A stretch of 26,332 nucleotides of DNA. It comes from JANNNX01 sp031398745. Lineage in GTDB: Bacteria; Actinomycetota; Acidimicrobiia; Acidimicrobiales; CADCSY01. Position numbers and translations under genes: made by a program. Where the stretch lies: assembly GCA_031398745.1 (NCBI GenBank), contig JANNNX010000020.1, positions 1 to 26,332 of the forward strand, written 5' to 3'. The notes beneath the pieces were generated by a model that had not been told where the DNA came from, did no database searches, and saw nothing but the letters and a program-made list of their open reading frames with translations. Positions 5,973-12,420 of the stretch are shown here, piece by piece (the first letter of the stretch is position 1; every line of letters starts with the position of its first letter).

Positions 5973-8294
5973 ATGGGCGATCCGGTGGCCTCGAACCTTC
6001 TGCGGGATCGGCGTTCGGCGGCGTTGGCCGTGCCCGGGTTGACGGGTCGGGCGTGCTGCCAGGCCCTCTCGGCCGCCACCGACGAGGCCATCGCCGAGCT
6101 GTTCGAGTCGGCCGGCCGGGGTGTCGATGACCGTCTGGCGGTGGTGGCCGTCGGTGGTTACGGCCGAGGCCAGCTGGCCCCCGGTAGCGACCTCGACCTC
6201 TGGCTGCTGCACGACGGCTCGGCCCAGGTGGCGGCGGTGGCCGAACGCCTCTGGTACCCGATCTGGGACGCCGGGCTCAAGCTCGGCCACGCGGTCCGGA
6301 CGCCGAGGCAGGCCCTCGACGCGGCCGCCGACGATCTCGACACCGCCACCGCCCTGCTCAGCGCCCGCCACCTCGCCGGCGATCCCTCGCTCAGCGCCGG
6401 CTTGGCTGCCCGCGCCCTGGAGCAGTGGCGCAAGCGGGCCAAGCGGTGGCTGCCCGAGCTCGGGGCCAAGGTCGCGGCCAGACACGCGACGGTGGGCGAG
6501 GTCGCGTTCCTGCTCCAGCCCGATCTCAAGGAAGGGCGAGGTGGTCTGCGCGACGTCCACGCACTGAGCTGGGCCGACGCCATCCGGCCGCTGCTGCTCG
6601 ACGGTGACGCTGACGCCCTGGACCAGGCCGAGGACGTGCTCCTCGACGCCCGGGTGGCGTTGCACCGGGCGACGGGACGACCGAGCGACATCCTGACCCT
6701 CGACTTGCAGGACGACGTGGCCGCAGCCCTGGGCTGGGGCGACGCCGACGTGCTCATGGGCCGGCTGGCGGCGGCCGCCCGATCGGTGACCTGGATCGGC
6801 GACGAGGCCTGGGACCGGGTCGCGGGCTCGCTGGCCGGGCCCTGGGGGCGCGTGGTCCGACGAGAGCGCTCGATCGGCGACGGGCTCGTTCTGCGTGACG
6901 GCCACGTCCACGTCGACGACGACGCCGACCCCGAGGCCGACCCCGCGCTGGCCCTGCGGGCCGCGGCGGTGGCCGCCGCCCACGGCGCCCGCTTCGACCG
7001 GCGGTCGCTCGACCGGCTGGCGACGTCGACCGCTCCGTTCCAGGGTCCGTGGCCTGACGGGGCTCGCCACGCCCTGGTCGACCTGCTGGCGGCCGGTCCG
7101 GCGGCCATCCCGGTCATCGAGGCCCTCGACCAGCGCGGCCTCTTCGTCGGGTTCCTCCCCGAGTGGGCCCACACCCGCTCCCGCCCGCAGCGCAACGCGC
7201 TCCACACCTACACCGTCGACCGCCACCTGTGCGTCGCCGCCGCCAACGCCGCGGCCCTGGTCGACACCGTCGCCCGTCCCGACCTGCTGCTGGTCGGCGC
7301 CCTGCTCCACGACATCGGCAAGGGACTGGAGGGCGACCACACCGAGGTCGGCATGGCCCTGGTCGGATCGATCGCTCCGAGGATGGGCTTCGACGCCGAC
7401 GACACTGCGTTGCTGGTGGCAATGGTCCGTCACCACCTGCTGCTGGCCGACGTGGCCACCCGGCGCGACCTGGCCGACGACCGGGTGATCGAGAGCGTGG
7501 CCGAGGCGGTCGGGTCCCTCGGGCTGCTCGAGCTGCTGGCCGCGCTCACCGAGGCCGACTCGCTGGCCACCGGGCCGTCGGCCTGGGGGCAATGGAAGGC
7601 CGAGTTGGTGGGTGAGCTGGTGGATCGGGTGGCCCACGTGCTCCGCGGCGGGGCGGTGGCCGAGACCCGTCCCGAGAGCTTCCCCACCCCCGAGGTGGCG
7701 GCGCTGATGGTCGCCGGGGCCACGGTGGTGCGTGGCGAGCGGGGCCGGATCACCGTGGTCGCGCCCGACCGGGTCGGTCTCTTCAGCCGGGTCGCGGGCG
7801 CGCTCGCTCTCCGCGGCATCGCCGTCATCGCCGCCGACGCGGCGTCGACCGACGAGGGGATGGCCGCCGACCTGTTCCGGTGCCACGCGCCGAGCGACCA
7901 GGACGTCGACTGGGGCGAGGTGGCGGCCCACGTGCGGCGGGCGGTCGACGGCCGGCTGGCCATCGAGGCAAGGATGGCCGAGCGGGCCGGAGGGCGCCGA
8001 CGCTCCCCGGCCGCCACCCGGCGCCGGGCGGTGCCTCGGATCCGGTTCGACAACCAGGCGTCGGAGGACTCCACCATCATCGAGGTCCACGCCCCCGACG
8101 GGGTGGGCGTGCTGTACCGCATCACTCGGGCGCTGGCCGACCTCGACCTCGACATCCGGTTGGCCAAGGTGGTGACCCTGGGCGACGAGGTCGTCGACGT
8201 CTTCTACGTCCGCACCGCTGGGCGCAAGGTCACCGACCGGGACCACCTGCGGGAGGCCGAGCGGGCCATCACCCACCAGCTCACCCTGACCTGA
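5973..8294 (+). CDS. glnD: [Protein-PII] uridylyltransferase/uridylyl-removing enzyme GlnD
   Basis: 773 residues from the ATG at 5973; upstream in-frame codons (from 5739) overlap the antisense small gene and encode Arg-rich filler, so they were rejected. The nucleotidyltransferase motif GGYGRGQLAPGSDLDLWLL is at residues 61-79 with catalytic Asp73 and Asp75. A GlnD-specific helical region with LKEGRGGLRDVHAL follows. The HD phosphohydrolase domain carries LLHDIGKG with His446-Asp447. Two ACT domains end the protein (about 590-660, ITVVAPDRVGLFSRVAGAL; about 700-773, TIIEVHAPDGVGVLYRITRAL). It modifies the PII protein according to glutamine, controlling nitrogen assimilation; in actinobacteria the modification may be adenylylation. 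The usual amtB and glnK neighbours are absent. The protein is complete, somewhat shorter than the ~890-residue E. coli enzyme. Confidence 0.95.
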   Translation: MGDPVASNLLRDRRSAALAVPGLTGRACCQALSAATDEAIAELFESAGRGVDDRLAVVAVGGYGRGQLAPGSDLDLWLLHDGSAQVAAVAERLWYPIWDAGLKLGHAVRTPRQALDAAADDLDTATALLSARHLAGDPSLSAGLAARALEQWRKRAKRWLPELGAKVAARHATVGEVAFLLQPDLKEGRGGLRDVHALSWADAIRPLLLDGDADALDQAEDVLLDARVALHRATGRPSDILTLDLQDDVAAALGWGDADVLMGRLAAAARSVTWIGDEAWDRVAGSLAGPWGRVVRRERSIGDGLVLRDGHVHVDDDADPEADPALALRAAAVAAAHGARFDRRSLDRLATSTAPFQGPWPDGARHALVDLLAAGPAAIPVIEALDQRGLFVGFLPEWAHTRSRPQRNALHTYTVDRHLCVAAANAAALVDTVARPDLLLVGALLHDIGKGLEGDHTEVGMALVGSIAPRMGFDADDTALLVAMVRHHLLLADVATRRDLADDRVIESVAEAVGSLGLLELLAALTEADSLATGPSAWGQWKAELVGELVDRVAHVLRGGAVAETRPESFPTPEVAALMVAGATVVRGERGRITVVAPDRVGLFSRVAGALALRGIAVIAADAASTDEGMAADLFRCHAPSDQDVDWGEVAAHVRRAVDGRLAIEARMAERAGGRRRSPAATRRRAVPRIRFDNQASEDSTIIEVHAPDGVGVLYRITRALADLDLDIRLAKVVTLGDEVVDVFYVRTAGRKVTDRDHLREAERAITHQLTLT

Positions 8295-8306
8295 GCCCCG
8301 GTCGAT

Positions 8307-8343
8307 GCCCGGGATCGGGCAGGGCCGACGCCCGGGATCGGGC
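8307..8343 (+). repeat. Tandem 14-bp hairpin repeats between glnD and the Nudix gene
   Basis: GCCCGGGATCGGGC occurs at 8307-8320 and again, identical, at 8330-8343. Each copy folds as a 5-bp stem (GCCCG/CGGGC) with a GGAT loop. They may act together as a weak terminator or processing signal after glnD. Confidence 0.6.
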
Positions 8344-8359
8344 GGGCCCAGCGCCCAAC

Positions 8360-8365
8360 TACCCT
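8360..8365 (+). promoter_or_regulatory. Candidate -10 (TACCCT) for the Nudix gene
   Basis: TACCCT ends 7 bases before the ATG at 8373. No Shine-Dalgarno is seen, which fits a leaderless transcript separate from glnD. Confidence 0.4.
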
Positions 8366-8372
8366 CGCTGGC

Positions 8373-9062
8373 ATGGAGCAAGGACCGGTCACCGGGACCG
8401 ATCTCCGACGCTGGAGCGAGGCGCTGGCGGGCATCGCCCGGACCGGGCTGGGCTTCACCGACAACCTCTACGAGCGGGAGCGCTTCGAAGAGATCCTCCA
8501 TGTGGCGGCCGACATGCGAGGGGCCGCCGAGCGCGACGTGGCCGCCCACGAGGTTGCCGCCGAGTGGCTGCGGTCGGTGGGCCAGGGCGTGGCCGGCTAC
8601 GTCACCCCCAAGGTGGCGGTGGGTGCGGTGGTCGGCAACGACGACGGCGAGATCCTGCTCATCCAACGGGCCGATTCGGGGCTCTGGCTCTACCCCACCG
8701 GTTGGGCCGACATCGGGTACTCGGCCGCCGAGGTGGCGGTCAAGGAGGTCCGGGAGGAGACCGGGATCGACTGCGAGCCGGTGCGTCTGATCGGCGTGCT
8801 CGACGGCATGCGCCTCGGCTTCACCCGTATCCCCCTCTACTCGGTCGTGTTCCAGTGCCGGGCGGTGGGCGGGACGCTGGCCCCCCATCCCCTCGAGTGC
8901 ACCGACGTCGGGTGGTTCCGGGAGGACGCGCTCCCCTCGCCGCTGGCCAGTGCCGAGCGCTGGCGGGTCCCGGCCTTCGCCGCCATCCGCGGCGAGCCGG
9001 TCGACGCCCTGTTCGATGCACCTCGCTCCCCGGTGTGGCGAGCCGACGGTCCGACGGCCTGA
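8373..9062 (+). CDS. Nudix hydrolase with N-terminal helical domain
   Basis: 229 residues. Residues 1-75 form a helical domain (LRRWSEALAGIARTGLGFTDNLYERERFEEIL) like the Nudix_N region of hydrolases acting on nucleoside diphosphates linked to another group. The Nudix domain begins VAVGAVVGNDDGEILLIQR (81-99), and the Nudix box spans 110-132, ending EVREETGI. The box is of the variant GWADxG type, with the early Glu at 120 rather than at the canonical place, as in YjhB-like Nudix_N proteins. The metal-binding Glu pair 128-129 is present. Likely substrates are ADP-ribose- or CDP-alcohol-type compounds, but specificity cannot be read. It starts 78 bases after glnD with its own candidate -10 and converges on the next minus-strand gene across a symmetrical hairpin. 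Confidence 0.9.
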   Translation: MEQGPVTGTDLRRWSEALAGIARTGLGFTDNLYERERFEEILHVAADMRGAAERDVAAHEVAAEWLRSVGQGVAGYVTPKVAVGAVVGNDDGEILLIQRADSGLWLYPTGWADIGYSAAEVAVKEVREETGIDCEPVRLIGVLDGMRLGFTRIPLYSVVFQCRAVGGTLAPHPLECTDVGWFREDALPSPLASAERWRVPAFAAIRGEPVDALFDAPRSPVWRADGPTA

Positions 9063-9087
9063 CGGCCTCGGCGGAGAGTGCCGTCAG
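9059..9087. terminator. Candidate bidirectional terminator containing both stop codons
   Basis: CTGACGGC (9059-9066) pairs with GCCGTCAG (9080-9087) around a 13-base loop. The left arm carries the TGA of the Nudix gene and the right arm the TGA of the minus-strand gene, so the hairpin would serve both directions. Confidence 0.55.
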
Positions 9088-9560
9088 CGGGCGGCGTCGA
9101 GCTGGGCGAGCAGGGCGTCGATGATCGACGTCCGCCCCCCGCTGTGCTCCCAGGCGTCACCGACGAGCCCGTGGTCGACCAGCCCGGCGGCGTCGGGAGC
9201 GAGCCCCAGGCTGGCGGTGGCGGCGGCGGCCAGCGGCGCCGGCTCCAGCTCGTCGCCGTAGGCGGCGAACGCCTCTAGCCCCTCCCACACCGCGGCCGGA
9301 GCCAGGGGCGGGTCCGCTCCCTGGGCCAGGGCCGAGGCGCTCGCCGGGAACACATCCTCGCTGGCCCAGCCGTCGGGCCGGCGGTAGTCGGCGGCCGGGT
9401 GGAGCCGCCACTCGAGAGCGGTGCCGCCGGGCCCGTCGTCTCGGATCCAGACCTGCGACCCGTTCACATAGGCGTCGAGGGGATCGCCGAAGCGGTCGTC
9501 GAGGGCCCGGACCAGCTCGGGGGTCAGACGCCAGACACAGGTCGGGGTGAGCGCGGGCAC
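9084..9560 (-). CDS. Hypothetical protein (158 aa) downstream of the PAC2 gene
   Basis: 158 residues from the GTG at 9560, the first acceptable start after the PAC2 stop (14 bases away); longer in-frame extensions run through the PAC2 gene in Arg/Gly-rich shadow sequence. It has no recognised domain. It reads CVWRLTPELVRALDDRFGDPLDAYVNGSQVWIRDD at the start (residues 8-42), then EWRLHPAADYRRPDG, and a helical Ala-rich tail with WEHSGGRTSIIDALLAQLD. There is no signal peptide or membrane segment. It is probably transcribed with the PAC2 gene, and its function is unknown. The mix of Trp, Tyr and Asp in conserved-looking blocks supports a real protein. Confidence 0.75.
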   Translation of the reverse strand: MPALTPTCVWRLTPELVRALDDRFGDPLDAYVNGSQVWIRDDGPGGTALEWRLHPAADYRRPDGWASEDVFPASASALAQGADPPLAPAAVWEGLEAFAAYGDELEPAPLAAAATASLGLAPDAAGLVDHGLVGDAWEHSGGRTSIIDALLAQLDAAR

Positions 9561-9574
9561 GGTGACGGCGGCGT

Positions 9575-10420
9575 TCAGTCGGCCGACTGGTCGCGGAGGA
9601 ACCGCTCGACCTCGTCGACCAGCGACCGAGCCGACGGGACATCGTCCTCCACGTAGTGCTCCTCGAGCTCGGCCACGTAGCTGCGCATCTCCTCGTCGTC
9701 CTCCACGACCTCGCTGACCTGGCGCTCGTAGGACGCGGAGGCGATCTCGAGCTCGGTGGTGGTCACCGGGACGGCCAGCAGGGCGGCGGCTCGGCCCACC
9801 AGGGCCAGGGCGGCCTTGGGCGAGGTGGCGCCCGGGACGTAGGTCGGCACCGAGGCCCACAGCGAGGCCGAAGCCAAGCCGGCGCTGGCCAGCTCGGCGT
9901 GGAGCACCCCGACGATGCCGGTCGGGCCCTCGTAGTTCGACCGCCGGAGGTCGAGCTGCTCCACCAGCCCGGGGTCGTAGGCCGAGCCCACCACCGACAC
10001 CGGTCGGGTGTGGGGCACCTCGGCCAGCAGGGCGCCGAGCACCAGCACCATACGGGCGTCGAGCTCGACAGCCAGGCCGACGACCTCGTGACAGTAGGTA
10101 CGCCAGCGCAGGTGCGGCTCGTGGCCCACGATCACGATCACGTCGGTCTGGGTGCCCGGCACCCGGCCGGCGGCCAGTTCGGTGACCGGCCAGTCGATGA
10201 CCCGGTTGCCGTCGTCATCCAGCCGTACCTGAGGACGCAGAGTCGTGAAGTCGTAGAACTCCTCGGGGTCGATCTCGCCGAAGGGCTCGAGCCCCCATTC
10301 GGCCCGGAGCCAGCGTGCCGCGGTGGTGGCGGCGTCGCCGGCGTCGTTCCAGCCCTCGAAGGCGCAGACGACGATCGGCCGTTCGAGGGTGGGGACGGAG
10401 GACCACCGCACGTGCTCCAT
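9575..10420 (-). CDS. PAC2 family protein
   Basis: 281 residues. The sequence opens RPIVVCAFEGWNDAGDAATTAARWL, the hallmark of the PAC2 (proteasome assembly chaperone 2) family. It continues with EFYDFTTLRPQVRLDDDGNR, DVIVIVGHEPHLRWRTY, VLVLGALLAEVPHTRPV and YEGPTGIVGVLH. The C-terminal third is acidic and helical (VSEVVEDDEEMRSYVAELEEHY), probably a coiled coil. Members are widespread in actinobacteria, often as neighbours of proteasome or metabolic genes; no precise bacterial role is established to my knowledge. The ATG at 10420 lacks a Shine-Dalgarno site but has TAGCCT 8 bases upstream. It diverges from the GNAT gene across a 54-bp gap and is followed 14 bases later by a hypothetical gene. 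Confidence 0.9.
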   Translation of the reverse strand: MEHVRWSSVPTLERPIVVCAFEGWNDAGDAATTAARWLRAEWGLEPFGEIDPEEFYDFTTLRPQVRLDDDGNRVIDWPVTELAAGRVPGTQTDVIVIVGHEPHLRWRTYCHEVVGLAVELDARMVLVLGALLAEVPHTRPVSVVGSAYDPGLVEQLDLRRSNYEGPTGIVGVLHAELASAGLASASLWASVPTYVPGATSPKAALALVGRAAALLAVPVTTTELEIASASYERQVSEVVEDDEEMRSYVAELEEHYVEDDVPSARSLVDEVERFLRDQSAD

Positions 10421-10428
10421 GGCCCCCG

Positions 10429-10434
10429 AGGCTA
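10429..10434 (-). promoter_or_regulatory. Candidate -10 (TAGCCT) for the PAC2 gene
   Basis: On the minus strand TAGCCT lies 8 bases before the ATG at 10420. It sits inside the 54-bp divergent gap with the GNAT gene. Confidence 0.4.
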
Positions 10435-10460
10435 CCGCCGGCCGTCGGGTCGCCCGGCCG

Positions 10461-10466
10461 TAGTCT
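10461..10466 (+). promoter_or_regulatory. Candidate -10 (TAGTCT) for the GNAT gene
   Basis: TAGTCT ends 8 bases before the GTG at 10475, mirroring the spacing of the divergent PAC2 promoter. The two would share a compact back-to-back promoter region. Confidence 0.4.
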
Positions 10467-10474
10467 GGCTCGCC

Positions 10475-10927
10475 GTGAGCGATCTCCAGCCCGTGGTCGA
10501 AGCCGTCGCCGAGGTCACCCCGGAGGTGGCCGAGGCCGTCACCCGCCTCCTCCCGCAGCTCTCGTCGTCGGCCCCCGTGCTGGCCGGGGAGGACCTGGCG
10601 GCCGTCGTGGATTCGCCCGCGACCACCCTGCTGGTGGCCCGGCTGGCACCGGAGAAGCCGATCGTCGGGATGGCCACCATCGTCGTCTTCCGCATCCCCA
10701 CCGGCGTGCGGGCCTGGCTCGAGGACGTGGTCGTCGACCGCACCGCCGAGCGCCAGGGTGTCGGAGGGGCGCTTACCCGGGCGGCGGTGGCCTGGGCGAC
10801 GGCGGCCGGTGCCCGCTCGGTCGACCTGACCTCCCGACCGTCACGGGAGGCGGCCAACCGCCTCTACCAGCGCGAAGAGTTCGTTCGCCGGGAGACGAAC
10901 GTCTGGAGATACACGCTCGGGTCGTAG
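10475..10927 (+). CDS. GNAT family N-acetyltransferase
   Basis: 150 residues, a single GNAT domain. The acetyl-CoA binding motif is WLEDVVVDRTAERQGVGGAL (81-100) with the QGVGGA pyrophosphate loop. It is followed by AWATAAGARSVDLTS and the C-terminal EAANRLYQREEFVRRETNVWRY, which is typical of the family and recalls RimI-like or small-molecule acetyltransferases. The acceptor cannot be predicted. The GTG at 10475 is chosen because the open frame further upstream overlaps the PAC2 gene in antisense. It is monocistronic by layout: divergent from the PAC2 gene and 165 bases before vapB. Confidence 0.88.
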   Translation: MSDLQPVVEAVAEVTPEVAEAVTRLLPQLSSSAPVLAGEDLAAVVDSPATTLLVARLAPEKPIVGMATIVVFRIPTGVRAWLEDVVVDRTAERQGVGGALTRAAVAWATAAGARSVDLTSRPSREAANRLYQREEFVRRETNVWRYTLGS

Positions 10928-11032
10928 CGACCGCCGACATCAGTGTCCCGTGAGGGCGAGCAGCTGACATCCCGCGCGTCGTCTACCTGCCGGACCGCGT
11001 GCTCAACTTCGTCACCTGACCCCGACTTCTCG

Positions 11033-11086
11033 GATCTACGGAGATCGCTGCGCCGGGATGGCGCGAGCCGCTGTGATGTGTACGGT
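11033..11086 (+). promoter_or_regulatory. vapB promoter with inverted repeats
   Basis: TACGGT (11081-11086) ends 6 bases before the vapB ATG, so the mRNA is probably leaderless. Upstream are two small inverted repeats: GATCT/AGATC (11033-11037 and 11042-11046) and GCGCC/GGCGC (11050-11054 and 11060-11064). They are candidate operators for autoregulation by VapB-VapC. The rest of the 10928-11092 gap shows nothing clear. Confidence 0.4.
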
Positions 11087-11092
11087 GTGTGT

Positions 11093-11392
11093 ATGGCCCG
11101 TCGGAACATCAGCCTCCCGGACGACCTCGATGAGCGGGCGCGGCGGGCAAGGCTGAACGTCTCGGCGCTCGCACAGCGAGCAGTGGCGCTCGAGCTCGAC
11201 CGTCAGTCGAGGATGACGCAGCTCGACGCGTGGCTGGATGAGCTTGATGCCACCCACGGGGCGCCGTCGGCGAAGGCCATGGCGGCGGCGCGGGAGTGGC
11301 TGGCGTCCGGCCGCAAAGTTGAGCCACACGGAGTCGATCCTTGGCCAGCTCCCGCGAAGACGGCCCGCAAGGTGCAGAGGGCAGCAGGCTGA
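11093..11392 (+). CDS. vapB: Type II antitoxin, VapB/CcdA-like
   Basis: 99 residues. The N-terminus MARRNISLPDDLDERARRAR has the ribbon-helix-helix look of antitoxins, followed by LNVSALAQRAVALELDRQ. The C-terminal part (about 45-99) is the probable toxin-binding tail, ending in a basic stretch (PAPAKTARKVQRAAG). It should neutralise the PIN toxin encoded downstream and, with it, repress its own promoter. The ATG at 11093 has TACGGT 6 bases in front and no Shine-Dalgarno site. The reading frame stays open upstream to 10943, but that part is non-conserved and overlaps the promoter. It overlaps the toxin gene by 52 bases. The class is clear; the choice between VapB and CcdA-type naming rests mainly on the PIN partner. 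Confidence 0.85.
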   Translation: MARRNISLPDDLDERARRARLNVSALAQRAVALELDRQSRMTQLDAWLDELDATHGAPSAKAMAAAREWLASGRKVEPHGVDPWPAPAKTARKVQRAAG

Positions 11393-11811
11393 TCGTCGTC
11401 CTCGACACCGGCGCGATCGAAGGGCTCGCACCATTGGACGAGCACCGGCGGGCGCGCCTGCGCGTGTTGCGGGAGAACGCCTCGGACCTGGTCGTACCAG
11501 CCGCAGTCCTCGCCGAGGGCATCCTTACCGGGCAGGTCGGTCGCGACTACCACGTGCGCCGACTGCTGGACCTCGCCCACGTCGCCGAGGTCGATGAGGA
11601 GCTCGGCTACGCAGCCGGTGCGCTGCGGCAAGACGCGATTCGCGCCGGCTTGCAGCCATCGCCATCCGGTGTCGACGCGGTCGTAGCAGCCCAAGCCGAC
11701 GACCTTGCCGCCGGCGGCGATGTGCAGATCGTCACGAGCGACAACGACGACATGGAGCTGTTGGCGTCGTTCGCAGAGCACGCGGAACGACTTACCGTTG
11801 TGGCGGTCTGA
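11341..11811 (+). CDS. vapC: PIN-domain toxin, VapC-like ribonuclease
   Basis: 156 residues from a TTG at 11341 with GGAG at 11330-11333, a good 7-base spacing. A shorter product from a CTG at 11389 is the only other choice that keeps the domain whole. The PIN acidic residues are visible: Asp22 in VVLDTGAIEGL, Glu59 in VPAAVLAEGILTG, Asp112 in PSGVDAVVAAQAD, and Asp134/Asp136/Asp137 in VTSDNDDMELLA. They should bind Mg or Mn for RNA cleavage, usually of tRNA or rRNA in VapC toxins; the target is unknown. All catalytic acids are kept, so the toxin looks active. The long overlap with the antitoxin ties its translation to that of vapB. Confidence 0.9.
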   Translation: MASSREDGPQGAEGSRLIVVLDTGAIEGLAPLDEHRRARLRVLRENASDLVVPAAVLAEGILTGQVGRDYHVRRLLDLAHVAEVDEELGYAAGALRQDAIRAGLQPSPSGVDAVVAAQADDLAAGGDVQIVTSDNDDMELLASFAEHAERLTVVAV

Positions 11812-11952
11812 GCCGCTCGGCGGCTCTTGCTTCACGCTCCGTCACCGCGGACGCCCCAGCGCACGCCGAGCCCTCTAACCTGAACCGACCGCTCGTGGGC
11901 GGACTCGGGAGCATCGGTTCCCCAACGGACGACATCGCCCGGAGGAGGATGG

Positions 11953-12417
11953 ATGGCGATCACCGAGGAGTCCCGACACCGGCTGTACCAGCGTCTCGAG
12001 GAGGTCCTGGGCGTTGACCAGGCAGCGGTCCTGATGGAACACCTTCCCCCGGTTGGGTGGGCCGACGTGGCCACCAAGCGCGACCTCGACGCCGCGACCG
12101 CGTTGACGTCGAAGGACCTCCAGACCTACGCCGTCGCCACCCGTCACGACGTCGAGATGGCCGTCGCCGGTCTCCGCCTCGAGATCGGCGCACTGGCCGA
12201 GTCGACCCGCAGCGAGTTCGTAGCAGTCCGGTCCGAGATCGGCGCACTGGCCGAGTCGACCCGCAGCGAGTTCGTGTCGGTTCGGTCCGAGATCGCCGCG
12301 TCGGGCGACCGGCTTCGTGCCGAGTGGCGCCGCGACCTGCTCACCCAGACGTTCGCCATCCTGGCCGCCAACGCAGCCGCCGCCGGCGTGGTCCTCGGCG
12401 TCCTTCGCCTCGGCTGA
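11953..12417 (+). CDS. Small coiled-coil protein with C-terminal membrane anchor
   Basis: 154 residues. The N-terminus RHRLYQRLEEVLGVDQAAVLMEHLPPVGWADVATKRDLD resembles a conserved actinobacterial family of short coiled-coil proteins of unknown function, often with a C-terminal membrane helix. Residues 77-112 are two nearly identical 18-residue units (EIGALAESTRSEFVAVRS), which extend a helical coiled coil. The C-terminus (about 130-153, QTFAILAANAAAAGVVLGVLRLG) is a single hydrophobic helix, so a cytoplasmic stalk with a tail anchor is likely. GGAGGAGG just before the ATG is a strong ribosome binding site. The 141-bp gap upstream (11812-11952) holds no other gene. It converges with the sugar dehydrogenase gene, 3 bases apart. 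Confidence 0.8.
   Translation: MAITEESRHRLYQRLEEVLGVDQAAVLMEHLPPVGWADVATKRDLDAATALTSKDLQTYAVATRHDVEMAVAGLRLEIGALAESTRSEFVAVRSEIGALAESTRSEFVSVRSEIAASGDRLRAEWRRDLLTQTFAILAANAAAAGVVLGVLRLG
12181..12288 (+). repeat. 54-bp in-frame tandem duplication
   Basis: Units 12181-12234 and 12235-12288 are 54 bases (18 codons) each. Their first 41 bases are identical and they diverge only near the end. A third unit begins with GAGATC at 12289 and then departs. The near identity at DNA level suggests a recent duplication lengthening the coiled coil. Confidence 0.92.
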
Positions 12418-12420
12418 TGA

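Noticed and set aside
8699..8770. Nudix box apparently lacking the canonical first Glu
   Set aside because: The GWADxG...E form is the normal variant in Nudix_N-containing hydrolases, with Glu shifted to residue 120; it is not a lost active site.
5787..8888. 1033-codon open frame on the minus strand opposite glnD and the Nudix gene
   Set aside because: It spans two well-recognised plus-strand genes and their gap, has a low-complexity G/R/H/Q translation, and no recognisable motif.
10943..11092. N-terminal extension of the antitoxin to 10943
   Set aside because: The added 50 residues are non-conserved, Ser/Arg-rich and cover the promoter; the ATG at 11093 begins exactly at the antitoxin motif.
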